Source: Aggregatibacter kilianii
GTDB lineage: Bacteria > Pseudomonadota > Gammaproteobacteria > Enterobacterales > Pasteurellaceae
DNA length: 64,000 bases
Assembly (NCBI RefSeq): GCF_003130255.1
Contig: NZ_NRCN01000001.1
Location: 1,544,501-1,608,500, forward strand
Direction: 5' to 3'
The notes under the pieces are model-generated. The model made no database searches, was not told the DNA's origin, and was given only the letters and a program-made list of their open reading frames with translations. Each line of letters starts with the position of its first letter. Within the stretch, counting starts at the first letter, position 1. Both the position numbers and the translations under genes were made by a program. Of this stretch, positions 51,080 through 60,133 are shown piece by piece.

Positions 51080-52213
51080 ATGAAACACCATATTATTCAA
51101 TTATCTCAATCGCTTATCTGCCGTCCTTCCATCAGTCCGAATGACGAAGGCTGTCAGCAACTCATTGCCGAACGTTTAGAAAAATTAGGCTTTCAAATTG
51201 AATGGATGCCTTTTAACGACACCTTAAATTTATGGGCAAAGCATGGTTCTGGTGAGCCAGTGATTGCCTTTGCAGGGCATACGGATGTGGTGCCAACAGG
51301 GGATGAAAGCCAATGGACTTATCCGCCGTTTTCTGCCGAGATTGTCGATGGCATGCTTTACGGACGTGGTGCCGCCGATATGAAGGGCTCATTAGCTGCG
51401 ATGATCGTGGCGGCGGAAGCGTATGTGAAAGCCAATCCAAACCACGACGGTACGATTGCCTTATTAATTACCTCCGATGAGGAGGCTGAAGCGAAAGACG
51501 GCACGGTACGTGTGGTAGAAACCTTAATGGCGCGCGGTGAGAAAATCACGTATTGCATGGTGGGCGAGCCGTCTAGTTCAAAAACATTAGGTGATGTGGT
51601 CAAAAATGGTCGTCGTGGTTCCATTACTGGTAACTTGTATATTCAAGGTATTCAAGGTCATGTGGCATATCCGCATTTGGCGGAAAATCCGATTCACAAA
51701 GCGGCTCCCTTCCTACAAGAACTGACAACCTATCAATGGGACAGCGGCAATGAATTTTTCCCGCCGACCAGTTTGCAAATTGCCAATATTCATGCCGGTA
51801 CGGGCAGCAATAACGTGATTCCGGGCGAGCTTTACGTGCAATTTAATTTGCGTTATTGCACGGAAGTTACCGATGAAATCATCAAGCAAAAAGTCGCTGA
51901 AATGCTGGAAAAGCATGGATTGAAATACCGCATTGAGTGGAATCTTTCCGGCAAACCGTTTTTAACCAAACCGGGTAAATTATTAGATGCATTAACCGCA
52001 GCTATCGAGCAAACTACAGGCATTACACCACAAGCGGAAACCGGTGGCGGCACCTCTGATGGGCGCTTTATTGCGTTGATGGGCGCTGAAGTGGTGGAGT
52101 TTGGGCCGCTTAATGCGACCATTCATAAAGTCAACGAGTGTGTGAGCGTAGATGATCTCGCCAAGTGCGGTCAGATTTATCATCAAATGTTAGTCAATTT
52201 ATTGGATAAATAA
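51080..52213 (+). CDS. dapE: DapE, succinyl-diaminopimelate desuccinylase
   Basis: A 377-residue di-zinc M20 enzyme in the succinylase route to meso-DAP and lysine. Metal motifs [23 protein letters not shown] and [11 protein letters not shown], and the [10 protein letters not shown] loop near residue 320, are intact. Its product feeds MurE, encoded earlier in the window. It has no strong ribosome site. The M15 peptidase gene begins 1 bp after its stop, so the two are coupled. Confidence 0.96.
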   Translation: MKHHIIQLSQSLICRPSISPNDEGCQQLIAERLEKLGFQIEWMPFNDTLNLWAKHGSGEPVIAFAGHTDVVPTGDESQWTYPPFSAEIVDGMLYGRGAADMKGSLAAMIVAAEAYVKANPNHDGTIALLITSDEEAEAKDGTVRVVETLMARGEKITYCMVGEPSSSKTLGDVVKNGRRGSITGNLYIQGIQGHVAYPHLAENPIHKAAPFLQELTTYQWDSGNEFFPPTSLQIANIHAGTGSNNVIPGELYVQFNLRYCTEVTDEIIKQKVAEMLEKHGLKYRIEWNLSGKPFLTKPGKLLDALTAAIEQTTGITPQAETGGGTSDGRFIALMGAEVVEFGPLNATIHKVNECVSVDDLAKCGQIYHQMLVNLLDK

Positions 52214-52214
52214 G

Positions 52215-52895
52215 ATGAAATTAACCCCTGACATGTTGACCGGCAAATCTCGGGAACATTTAGTGAATTTGCCGACACCTCATTCTCCTCATCATTTTTT
52301 GCAGGTGCAGGCAATGAACGCCTTTCAAGGACTGCAACAAAGTGCGGTCAAAAATGGCTTTAATTTACAACCGGCCAGCAGCTTTCGGGATTTTGCGCGC
52401 CAACAACTTATTTGGAACGGCAAATTTAACGGTGAACGCAAAGTGCACGATGATGCAGGCAATGCGTTAGATTTGACCCAATTGGACGATTGGCAAAAAG
52501 CGCAAGCTATTTTACGTTGGTCGGCGCTACCGGGAGGTAGCCGCCATCATTGGGGCACGGAAATTGACATTTTCGATCCTGATCTTTTGCCGGAAGGTCA
52601 ATCCTTACAGCTTGAGCCTTGGGAATATGAACAAGGCGGTTATTTCTTCGAACTGAGTGAATTTCTCATTGAAAACCTACCGCACTTTGATTTCGCATTG
52701 CCGTTTATGCACCAACCCGAAGGTAAAAAAATTGGGCGGGAGCCTTGGCATATCAGCTATATGCCGTTGGCTGAACAAGCGGCAAAAGCATTTACGCCGG
52801 AGGTGTTGTTGAAGGCGTGGGAAAAGGAAGAAATTGCGGGGAAAAGCGTGTTAACGGCGAATTTGCCGGTTATTTTTGAGCAATTTTTTATTTAA
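52215..52895 (+). CDS. M15-family D-alanyl-D-alanine carboxypeptidase-like protein
   Basis: A 226-residue VanY/M15-type metallopeptidase. Core motif GGSRHHWGTEIDIF carries the S-x-H-x6-D zinc ligands, and REPWHISYMP supplies the third ligand, His. SSFRDFARQQLIWNGKF is the usual upstream family motif. No signal peptide is seen, so it may act in the cytoplasm or reach the periplasm unconventionally. It is linked to dapE at the stop codon, suggesting a cell-wall recycling or trimming role. Confidence 0.88.
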   Translation: MKLTPDMLTGKSREHLVNLPTPHSPHHFLQVQAMNAFQGLQQSAVKNGFNLQPASSFRDFARQQLIWNGKFNGERKVHDDAGNALDLTQLDDWQKAQAILRWSALPGGSRHHWGTEIDIFDPDLLPEGQSLQLEPWEYEQGGYFFELSEFLIENLPHFDFALPFMHQPEGKKIGREPWHISYMPLAEQAAKAFTPEVLLKAWEKEEIAGKSVLTANLPVIFEQFFI

Positions 52896-52913
52896 TATTA
52901 GTTTTCTTTTAGC

Positions 52914-52957
52914 AAAAGTGCGGTCAAAAAATAAATAAATTTTTGACCGCACTTTAC
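52914..52957. terminator. USS inverted-pair terminator between convergent genes
   Basis: Opposed uptake signals pair over 16 bp (52915-52930 with 52940-52955), with a 9-base AT loop. It sits between the convergent M15 peptidase and DUF2339 genes and can serve both. Confidence 0.9.
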
Positions 52958-52969
52958 TTTCTTTCTGAT

Positions 52970-55900
52970 CTATTCTTGGCTTTCTGTCGCCACCATTTTT
53001 TTCTTCGGTGGTATTGGCGCAAAATAGCCAACTACTAGTAATAGCAAGCCTACGACAATAAACGAGACAATTCTTGCCACGCCACCACTATTGCCCAATT
53101 CAACCAAGAACAATTTAATGACAACCAGTGAAATCAATGCGGCACCGCTAATCCAAATAGGTTGTCGCCCTGATTTATTGCCTTTTATCATCAATACGAT
53201 AGCACATAATGTCCAAATCACCGACAAGGTCGCCTGCAAACCGAAGGAAGCTAATAAGGTAACAAGTTTCCATTCGATGCCGGCGTAATGATGCCATACG
53301 CGCATAACGATAACACTGACCATAAATAACCCGATGACAGCCATTGCCGATAGGACGTAGTTTTTATATTGCGCAGGCGTATATAACTTTTGCCAATTCC
53401 ACAACAAATAAATTGTCGCCAATGAGGCAAGTTCCAGTGGGTTGAGTATCGGTAAGTATGGCAATGATGTGCTTGTGCCATCGGAGATGATATTGCCGAA
53501 GATCAACCAACCGAAAAGGAATAATAATGTCGGCAAAATGCCTTGTTGCAAATAAATGGATTCTAAGTTTCGTTGTATCAAGAAATTTCGACTGCGCATC
53601 AAAATGCCGAGTACGATTAATGGTACCAGTGCAAGAGACAGCATGAACCAAGCATCGGTGAGTTCTTTAAACTCTGCCCATGTTATGCAGAATAGGGTGA
53701 AAGCAATAATGAAAACGTTTAATCCGATCATGTGCCAGTAGGTTTTCATTTTCTCCTGTAACACTTGGAACGTATTGCGTAACTGCCACAAAATCAGATA
53801 GTGCAAACCGCAGGCGGTCACTAAAATCAGCAACCAGTCATAAATATTTTTCTGGGTTACTGAGCTTTCTAAAACATAATCAAAACCAATGGAAACCAAT
53901 GTAAAAAGAGGCAAATAGGCGAGTTGTATTTTATTGACCTGTTGCCATTGGGTGATTTGGACAAAAAGAGGTAAAAGGGCAAACAGGATGACAATATTGC
54001 GCGTGATGATGAGTGCTTCATCAAGGAATGTCACATTCATTAATGCACCGAATAAAAGGTAACACCCGGCGAGTACATCGATTAATCCGAAGAACGATGC
54101 TGTATTTGCAAAATCAGTGTGACGATATTTGGGGTTTGCAATACTCCAGCCTACGAGCCATGAAATGAGCCCTAATAAAGCGAGTAATAAGGTTTCTATA
54201 TGTGACTCTAAAACAAGGAATCTGAGAGGAATAAACGAAATAAACAGAATAACCGAGGTTAAAACCGTCAATAAACGATTGAACCAACGCCATTGGATTA
54301 AGGCACAAATAACCGCTAAAGCAGCCGTTAATATCACGGCAGTAAGTTGACTTAGGTAATCCAAATCATGCAGCACGGACGGCTTAAATGCCAATGCAAG
54401 CAAGCTGATGGCAAAGATCGTGCCAACCATTATTTTTTCCCAAAATGCAGATACTTGACTTCGATAACGTTGCCAAGCTGTAGAAATCGCAAAACCTAAT
54501 ACAATCACTGAAAAACTATTGGTTAGATTTTCACTGAAGAATACATGGGTTAAGAGACTAATCGGAATAAAAAATGAGAGCGCAGTTAAACGCGCAACAG
54601 GTGATTTTTGGTAAATACTGAAAGCATAAATCAATGCTGCTTCAAGACCCCATAAGGTGAATGTTTTCGATTGCTCGGTAAAGATATCACTGAGACCAAT
54701 GGTAAAGAACACTAAACTTAAGGCAAACATGGCGTGAGCAACAATGTGCAATTTTACGTTACGATGAATAACAACGCCGAAGATTCCATAGAACAAGGCA
54801 AAACCTAAAGCGGAGTAGAGAATGCCGTCAGCGAAGTTATATGTAATCGCATATTGCATTGCAAAGGCACTGACAGCACTACCGACGAGTAGCCCGCTAT
54901 CTAGTACGCCTATGAGTTTTACACCGCTTAACCAGTTCTGAACCAATTGCGCTAAGGTCGCGTTATTATATTGTTCCGATAATTCGTTGGATGTAGCAGA
55001 TTGTAAGGTCGCAAAATGCCATACGATAAAAGTATAAAGGGTTAGGTAATATGCAAGGAATAACTGGCAAACAAGATAAAGTTCTGGTTTGTAGTGTTGG
55101 ACACCCCAACCTGTTATCAGAATGGTAGAACCTACGAATCCAATTAAATTCAAGGAACGCCAAGATTTAAACCAAGCTACCACGGCAATGCTGGTATTCA
55201 ATAGTGCCAAATAACTAAACAGAACCAAATAGTTACCGCTACCGTCAGAAAGCAGCACCGGTGATGCCAAGCCGCCGATTAATGCGACTTGCGCCAGAAT
55301 ACGGGCGTTTTGCAATAGCGCCAGTGCGACCATGACGGCGACTAAGATGACTTGAAATAGGAAAACTAACCAAACAGGGAAGAGTTGGTGTAATTTAAAG
55401 GTAGCTAGTGAGGTGAGATAAAGCACCCCAATGCCAAGCCCTTGCAATGTCAAACCGTATTCACGACGGGTATTGCGTAACCGCCAGCCGATGAGACTAC
55501 AAATCACGCCGGTGATTGCAACACTGGCATAGCGGGCTTCAATAGAAAATGAGATATGTTCTGAGGCAAAACGCAATAAGAAACTTAAGCCTAGGAATAG
55601 AATTACCGCGCCGACTTTAAGGATCGGATTGCCTTTGAGGAACCATTGTAGAATTGGATTTGGTTGGCGAACATCCTGTACTTTATCGGTAAACGGATCA
55701 TAAGATTGAGCTGCAGGAGTTTCTTGAAGTTCAATCGTTGTAGCAACGTCGGTAGTTTCCGTTGTGTCTGTTGCCAACAATGTTTCAACAGCCTCAACAG
55801 ATGATGCTTCTAGGCTAGTGAGCAGTTCAGTGGTTTCACTTGTAGTCGGTTGTGCTACCGGAACATCTTCTACTTGAGGTGTCGCTACTACAGATGTAGG

Positions 55901-56071
55901 ACGATTGGCTAATTCGTTTATTTGTGATTTAAGGAGTTGAATTTCACTTTCTTGCGCCTTAGCTTTTGATTCTAACCGGTAGAGTCGTAAATCGATCTTA
56001 TTTTTTGAATGTGTCAGTATGATAAAAATAATCACCGCTAGAACAACGAGCAGTAATATTAACTCTTCCAT
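52970..56071 (-). CDS. DUF2339 giant multi-pass membrane protein
   Basis: A 1033-residue membrane protein. An N-terminal membrane anchor (about 3-20) is followed by a coiled coil (about 30-60), a Thr/Glu/Ala-rich linker (about 60-130), and then more than 20 hydrophobic segments to near the C-terminus, which ends in a basic PPKKKMVATESQE tail. This is the DUF2339 arrangement (YccA-like large predicted membrane proteins). Function unknown. Ribosome site AGAGGAA is close to the ATG. It stands alone. Confidence 0.85.
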   Translation of the reverse strand: MEELILLLVVLAVIIFIILTHSKNKIDLRLYRLESKAKAQESEIQLLKSQINELANRPTSVVATPQVEDVPVAQPTTSETTELLTSLEASSVEAVETLLATDTTETTDVATTIELQETPAAQSYDPFTDKVQDVRQPNPILQWFLKGNPILKVGAVILFLGLSFLLRFASEHISFSIEARYASVAITGVICSLIGWRLRNTRREYGLTLQGLGIGVLYLTSLATFKLHQLFPVWLVFLFQVILVAVMVALALLQNARILAQVALIGGLASPVLLSDGSGNYLVLFSYLALLNTSIAVVAWFKSWRSLNLIGFVGSTILITGWGVQHYKPELYLVCQLFLAYYLTLYTFIVWHFATLQSATSNELSEQYNNATLAQLVQNWLSGVKLIGVLDSGLLVGSAVSAFAMQYAITYNFADGILYSALGFALFYGIFGVVIHRNVKLHIVAHAMFALSLVFFTIGLSDIFTEQSKTFTLWGLEAALIYAFSIYQKSPVARLTALSFFIPISLLTHVFFSENLTNSFSVIVLGFAISTAWQRYRSQVSAFWEKIMVGTIFAISLLALAFKPSVLHDLDYLSQLTAVILTAALAVICALIQWRWFNRLLTVLTSVILFISFIPLRFLVLESHIETLLLALLGLISWLVGWSIANPKYRHTDFANTASFFGLIDVLAGCYLLFGALMNVTFLDEALIITRNIVILFALLPLFVQITQWQQVNKIQLAYLPLFTLVSIGFDYVLESSVTQKNIYDWLLILVTACGLHYLILWQLRNTFQVLQEKMKTYWHMIGLNVFIIAFTLFCITWAEFKELTDAWFMLSLALVPLIVLGILMRSRNFLIQRNLESIYLQQGILPTLLFLFGWLIFGNIISDGTSTSLPYLPILNPLELASLATIYLLWNWQKLYTPAQYKNYVLSAMAVIGLFMVSVIVMRVWHHYAGIEWKLVTLLASFGLQATLSVIWTLCAIVLMIKGNKSGRQPIWISGAALISLVVIKLFLVELGNSGGVARIVSFIVVGLLLLVVGYFAPIPPKKKMVATESQE

Positions 56072-56159
56072 AGGTTCCTCTTTGCTTCTTTAGGAATTGT
56101 AGGCTGTGTTATAGCGTAAATTACTTTGAAAAACAATGGGATTTTTATTAAAAACAAGC

Positions 56160-56228
56160 AAAAAGTGCGGTGGCTTTTCAAGATGTTTTTCACTCGAAAA
56201 GTTAAGCTGAAAAGCCACCGCACTTTTT
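56160..56228. repeat. USS inverted pair between divergent genes
   Basis: A perfect 21-bp stem (56160-56180 with 56208-56228), each arm containing a USS plus a GGCTTTTC extension, with a 27-base loop. It looks like a terminator but lies between the start of the DUF2339 gene and nudF, which diverge. The rest of the 320-bp gap (56072-56391) holds no gene I can support. Confidence 0.9.
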
Positions 56229-56391
56229 TCATTTCAGTCTTTTTTATTGGAATATTTGCATAAGGCATGACCGTTATTTCGTACACTTTTGTGACCTACT
56301 TCAAAAATCCGGAAATTTTACAAAGAATTACATTTTTTTTTGGTGCGAATGAAAGTATCCTAATCGCCAGCTATTATTTATGGAGATAAAG

Positions 56392-57015
56392 ATGTATCAG
56401 TTTCAACAGTTTACTCAACAAGATATTGAGATTGTAAAGGATGAAACGGTCTATCGCGGTTTTTTTAAGCTAAATAAGGTGCAATTCAAACATAAACTTT
56501 TTGCCGGCGGCTGGAGTGGTGTGGTCATCCGTGAGCTGTTGATCAAAGGTGCAGCATCTGCCGTGGTTGCTTATGATCCGGTATTGGATAATGTGGTCTT
56601 GGTGGAGCAGGTACGTATCGGCGCTTATGATCCGACATTGAAGCAATCACCATGGTTACTGGAATTGATCGCGGGCATGGTAGAAGAAGGTGAAACGCCG
56701 GAATCTGTCGCGTTAAGAGAAAGTGAAGAAGAAGCCGGTGCGAAAATCACCAATATGCAACATTGCTTAAGCGTTTGGGATAGTCCGGGAGGCGTACTTG
56801 AGCGCATTCACTTGTTTGTCGGTAAAGTGGACAGTTCCCAAGTGGGTGGTTTGCATGGTTTAGCTGAAGAAAATGAAGATATTCGAGTTCATGTCGTAAG
56901 TCGGGAAACCGCGTATCAATGGCTTTGCGAAGGTAGGATTGATAATGGCGTTGCAGTAATGGGATTACAATGGCTGGAGTTAAATTACCTAAAATTAAAA
57001 GCTCAGTGGTTGTAA
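56392..57015 (+). CDS. nudF: NudF, ADP-ribose pyrophosphatase
   Basis: A 207-residue Nudix hydrolase that splits ADP-ribose. The Nudix box GMVEEGETPESVALRESEEEAG is complete. ATG 56392 is preferred over ATG 56380, because GGAG then lies 6 bases upstream and the length approaches E. coli NudF (209). cpdA follows after 55 bp, the nudF-cpdA order also found in E. coli. Confidence 0.94.
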   Translation: MYQFQQFTQQDIEIVKDETVYRGFFKLNKVQFKHKLFAGGWSGVVIRELLIKGAASAVVAYDPVLDNVVLVEQVRIGAYDPTLKQSPWLLELIAGMVEEGETPESVALRESEEEAGAKITNMQHCLSVWDSPGGVLERIHLFVGKVDSSQVGGLHGLAEENEDIRVHVVSRETAYQWLCEGRIDNGVAVMGLQWLELNYLKLKAQWL

Positions 57016-57070
57016 ACAGGCGACATAGGTAATTTAGACTAAGTTTAATATTAGGAAGTAGGAGTTTACT

Positions 57071-57895
57071 TTGTTAAATACCTATCAATATAACACCCAA
57101 CAAGAGGTGTTCCGTATCGTTCAAATTACGGATCCTCATCTATTTAAAGACACCAACGGTGAATTGTTGGGCATCAATACTCAAGCGAGTTTTTCTCAAG
57201 TTCTGACTGAAATTCAACAACAGCAATATGCTTATGATCTTGTGCTGGCTACGGGCGATTTAGTGCAGGACAGCAGTGACGAAGGCTATTTGCATTTTTG
57301 CGAAAGCGTCAAGGCGTTGGAAAAAATGGTATTTTGGATTCCGGGAAACCATGATTTTCAGCCGAAAATGTTTGATTTCCTGACAAAAGATAACATTAGC
57401 GCGAAAAAGCATATTTTACTGGGCGATCGTTGGCAAATATTATTGCTGGATAGCCAAATTTCAGGCGTGCCGCATGGGCAGCTTAGCGAATATCAACTGG
57501 ACTGGTTGTTGGCAAAATTAAAAGAATATCCGCAATGTTATTCTTTAGTGGTGTTGCACCATCACATTTTATCCACCCATTCCGCTTGGTTGGATCAGCA
57601 TAATTTACGTAACGCCCATGAATTGGCCTATGTACTGGCGCCATTTTCCAATGTCAAAGGGATTTTACACGGTCATATCCATCAACAAGTGGATGGCGAA
57701 TGGCATGGCTACAAAGTGATGGCAACCCCTTCTACGGGCATTCAGTTTAAACCGGACAGCAATACGTTTGCCTTAGATACTGTTCAACCGGGCTGGCGCG
57801 AAATTGAACTACACGCTGACGGACACATCGAAACCCGCGTCAAACGCATTCAGCACAAGACTTTCCTGCCAAACTTGCAGGAAGAAGGGTATTGA
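57071..57895 (+). CDS. cpdA: CpdA, 3',5'-cyclic AMP phosphodiesterase
   Basis: A 274-residue class III metallophosphoesterase that hydrolyses cAMP, so it can damp CRP-dependent genes such as cstA. Motifs ITDPHLF, TGDLVQD, PGNHDF, LHHHIL and GHIHQQVD are all present. Start is TTG 57071, with GGAG 6 bases upstream. It ends in a USS and a strong hairpin terminator. Confidence 0.94.
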   Translation: MLNTYQYNTQQEVFRIVQITDPHLFKDTNGELLGINTQASFSQVLTEIQQQQYAYDLVLATGDLVQDSSDEGYLHFCESVKALEKMVFWIPGNHDFQPKMFDFLTKDNISAKKHILLGDRWQILLLDSQISGVPHGQLSEYQLDWLLAKLKEYPQCYSLVVLHHHILSTHSAWLDQHNLRNAHELAYVLAPFSNVKGILHGHIHQQVDGEWHGYKVMATPSTGIQFKPDSNTFALDTVQPGWREIELHADGHIETRVKRIQHKTFLPNLQEEGY

Positions 57896-57933
57896 TTGGC
57901 GTTAAAGTGCGGTCGAAATTCACAACGTTTTTT

Positions 57934-57963
57934 AAAGGGGATGTTTCATCCCCTTTATTTTTG
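57934..57963 (+). terminator. Terminator of nudF-cpdA
   Basis: AAAGGGGATG (57934-57943) and CATCCCCTTT (57947-57956), loop TTT, followed by ATTTTTT-like sequence. Confidence 0.92.
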
Positions 57964-57984
57964 CTAGAATTCCACCTCCTTCAT

Positions 57985-58022
57985 CTGTGGTTCGCAACCC
58001 TCCCACACAAAAAAACTAAGGA
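57985..58022 (+). promoter_or_regulatory. PreQ1-I riboswitch of queC
   Basis: Stem P1 is TGTGG (57986-57990) with CCACA (58003-58007); between them lies TTCGCAACC. An A-rich tail (AAAAAAACTAAGG) ends in the ribosome site, whose GG can pair with the C-run of the loop to form the class I pseudoknot. queC starts 6 bases after the AAGGA. preQ1 binding would hide the ribosome site. Confidence 0.85.
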
Positions 58023-58028
58023 TACATC

Positions 58029-58691
58029 ATGTCAAATCAACCGAATAAAGCCCTTGTGATTTTCTCCGGCGGGCAAGATTCCACCACCTGTTTATTTCTC
58101 GCGATCAAAGAATTCGGCGCGGAAAATGTTGAAGTCATCACCTTTCAGTATGGCCAACGCCATGCCATCGAACTGGAAAAAGCCCGTTGGATTGCGCAGG
58201 ATTTGAAGGTCAAACAAACGCTACTTGATACCAGTGTTATCAAAGCCATTACGCACAACGCCCTGATGGATCCACACGCACAAATTAGCCAAAAAGACGA
58301 TGAATTACCAAATACTTTTGTGGACGGGCGCAACGCCTTATTTTTGCTTTACGCCGCTATTTACGCCAAAAGCCAAGGCATTCGGAGCATTTACACCGGC
58401 GTGTGCGAAACGGATTTCAGCGGTTATCCCGATTGTCGCGACGTGTTTGTCAAATCCATGAACGTGACTTTAAACCTGGCCATGGATTACCCTTTTGACA
58501 TTCGCACGCCGCTCATGTGGTTAGATAAAAAAGACACTTGGGCACTGGCAGATCAACTCGGTGCATTCGATTACATCCGCCAACACACTCACACCTGCTA
58601 CAACGGAGTAGAAGGGGGCTGCGGCGAATGCCCGAGTTGTGTATTGCGGGAGCGCGGGTTGAAAGCGTATTTGCAGGAACGAAAAAGTTAA
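58029..58691 (+). CDS. queC: QueC, 7-cyano-7-deazaguanine synthase
   Basis: A 220-residue ATP-dependent enzyme converting carboxy-deazaguanine to preQ0 in queuosine synthesis. The PP-loop [12 protein letters not shown] is intact, and four zinc cysteines lie in [15 protein letters not shown] near the C-terminus. It is the only gene behind the preQ1-I riboswitch. Length is normal. Confidence 0.97.
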   Translation: MSNQPNKALVIFSGGQDSTTCLFLAIKEFGAENVEVITFQYGQRHAIELEKARWIAQDLKVKQTLLDTSVIKAITHNALMDPHAQISQKDDELPNTFVDGRNALFLLYAAIYAKSQGIRSIYTGVCETDFSGYPDCRDVFVKSMNVTLNLAMDYPFDIRTPLMWLDKKDTWALADQLGAFDYIRQHTHTCYNGVEGGCGECPSCVLRERGLKAYLQERKS

Positions 58692-58737
58692 AACCGACGA
58701 AAAAATCAACTGCCCTTTTTCTGTTTTAAATAAAAAA

Positions 58738-58761
58738 ATACCCACGCGCAGTCGTGGGTAT
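58738..58761 (-). terminator. Terminator of the lipoprotein gene
   Basis: ATACCCACG and CGTGGGTAT form a 9-bp stem with a 6-base loop; on the minus strand a T7 run follows. It serves the minus-strand lipoprotein gene. Confidence 0.9.
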
Positions 58762-58779
58762 GTAGCTATATGGAAAGAT

Positions 58780-59773
58780 TTATTTATCCCAGTTTCTTGC
58801 AGAAAATGCTCCACTGAAACCTCTTTCTTGGTTGACATAGATGCCACCCATTTCATCAGCATTCTTTCCAAAGAATGCCCCTTGCATGGTTGTGCCATCT
58901 TTTGTTCCGCTAAATTGGTTACCGGAGATTTTACCTTCCAGTTTGGCAAGAGTGTCATCTGGGTAACCCTCTGCCACTAATCGTCCATCCACTTTTTTCT
59001 CATCAAAGTTAGCTGTCATATCGATACCTACTATTCCCCATCTTGGTGGGTTGACGCCAGAAGCTCCCTCATTTAGGGTTTCGTTGTTGACATGGTAGCT
59101 ACTTAATCCAAGATAACGTACTTCACCTGTATGTGGAATTTCATTTATCGGGGTTAATTCACCTTGTGCATAAACGTAGGTTTTTCCATCTTTTTGGTTT
59201 TGATAGATGCCATTTCTTGTGCTATTCATGAATATTAGACCGTTAACAAATGCACCGGTACTTAAACGAGTTTCTCCGTTTTTGTTCAAATAAGTATATC
59301 CAGGATTTACCCCTTCAGGTGCAATATCAATTCGTTTTCCGTTAATATTTAATACTTCGATATTGTTTGAACTTAAATTATGTAATTTGGGATTCACAAT
59401 TTTATCGTTTACATTACCGCTTTTATATTCATAAGCTACACCTATATTCATAAGCTACACCATTATATTTTCCACTTGTTGGAATTGGCTCAACTGATAT
59501 CAGTGGACCTTTATTTACTATTTCTATAGGTGTTTTTGGTTGTTCTATCTGATCATTCGACTGGTTTGAAACCATGGGTTGGGTAGTTTGATTATTTATT
59601 TGATTTGGTGTTTTAGACTGATTTTCTTGATTTTTTTGCTGACTTGGAATCAGCGGTTGAGTAATGATATTTTTTGTGTTATCTATATCATTTGAATCAT
59701 TATCGCCGGATGAGCAAGCAGATAAACTTAATGCAGTAACAACAGCTAGAATAGATAAATTGAATTTATTCAT
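58780..59773 (-). pseudogene. TbpB-like/Slam-type surface lipoprotein, frameshifted by a 19-bp duplication
   Basis: The 5' part (59773-59429) encodes a lipoprotein signal ending LSAC (C20), a Gln/Asn/Pro-rich linker and GKYNGVAYEY, then stops. The 3' part (to 58780) continues as GVAYEYKSGNVND and ends in a beta-barrel with GAFFGKNADEMGG, the hallmark of TbpB/HpuA-like Slam-dependent surface lipoproteins. Removing one copy of the 19-bp repeat at 59424-59461 joins the halves into about 324 residues. Terminator and ribosome site (AAGGA) are intact, so the loss looks recent or phase-variable. Ligand unknown. Confidence 0.85.
59424..59461. repeat. 19-bp perfect tandem duplication causing a frameshift
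   Basis: TATATTCATAAGCTACACC occurs at 59424-59442 and 59443-59461. Nineteen is not a multiple of three, so two copies break the lipoprotein frame while one (or four) restores it. Confidence 0.95.
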
Positions 59774-60016
59774 TAGAGTTCCTTATTTACAACATAGTAA
59801 AGAAAAGTGGTAGTCGTTTGTCGCTATTTACGACAGGCGAAATAATATCAAAAAATAATAACAAAGCAAATTAGTAGGTTTTATAAAATGGATCGAAAAT
59901 AATAAAAAAAGTGCGGTAGGTTTTTAGGATAAATTTAAAATATTTGTGAAACCTGCCCTACTACAACGCATTATAAATTACCATGAACAGGCAGATGAGT
60001 TCATTCGCATTCAAAA

Positions 60017-60071
60017 AGTGCGGTCAGTTTTCGCGATGAATTTAAAATATCCGCAAAATCCACCGCACTTC
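60017..60071. repeat. Opposed USS pair upstream of rlmKL
   Basis: AAGTGCGGT (60017-60025) and its complement (60063-60071) face each other across 37 bases, with a further USS at 59909-59917. In the 360-bp gap 59774-60133 I see only these repeats and the rlmKL leader; the short open frame there is not convincing. Confidence 0.8.
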
Positions 60072-60133
60072 AACGTATTTACCCGCCAAAACTGTTATAA
60101 TCCCCGCCAATTTTTTCCAACCATTGAGACCTT

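Noticed and set aside
56059-56286. Open frame of 75 codons upstream of the DUF2339 gene
   Set aside because: It is built across the 21-bp USS hairpin, so its sequence is explained by the repeat.
58780-59451. The 3' lipoprotein half as an independent 223-residue gene
   Set aside because: It has no signal peptide, and its start lies in the 19-bp repeat; continuity with the upstream lipoprotein half explains it better, though restart is possible.
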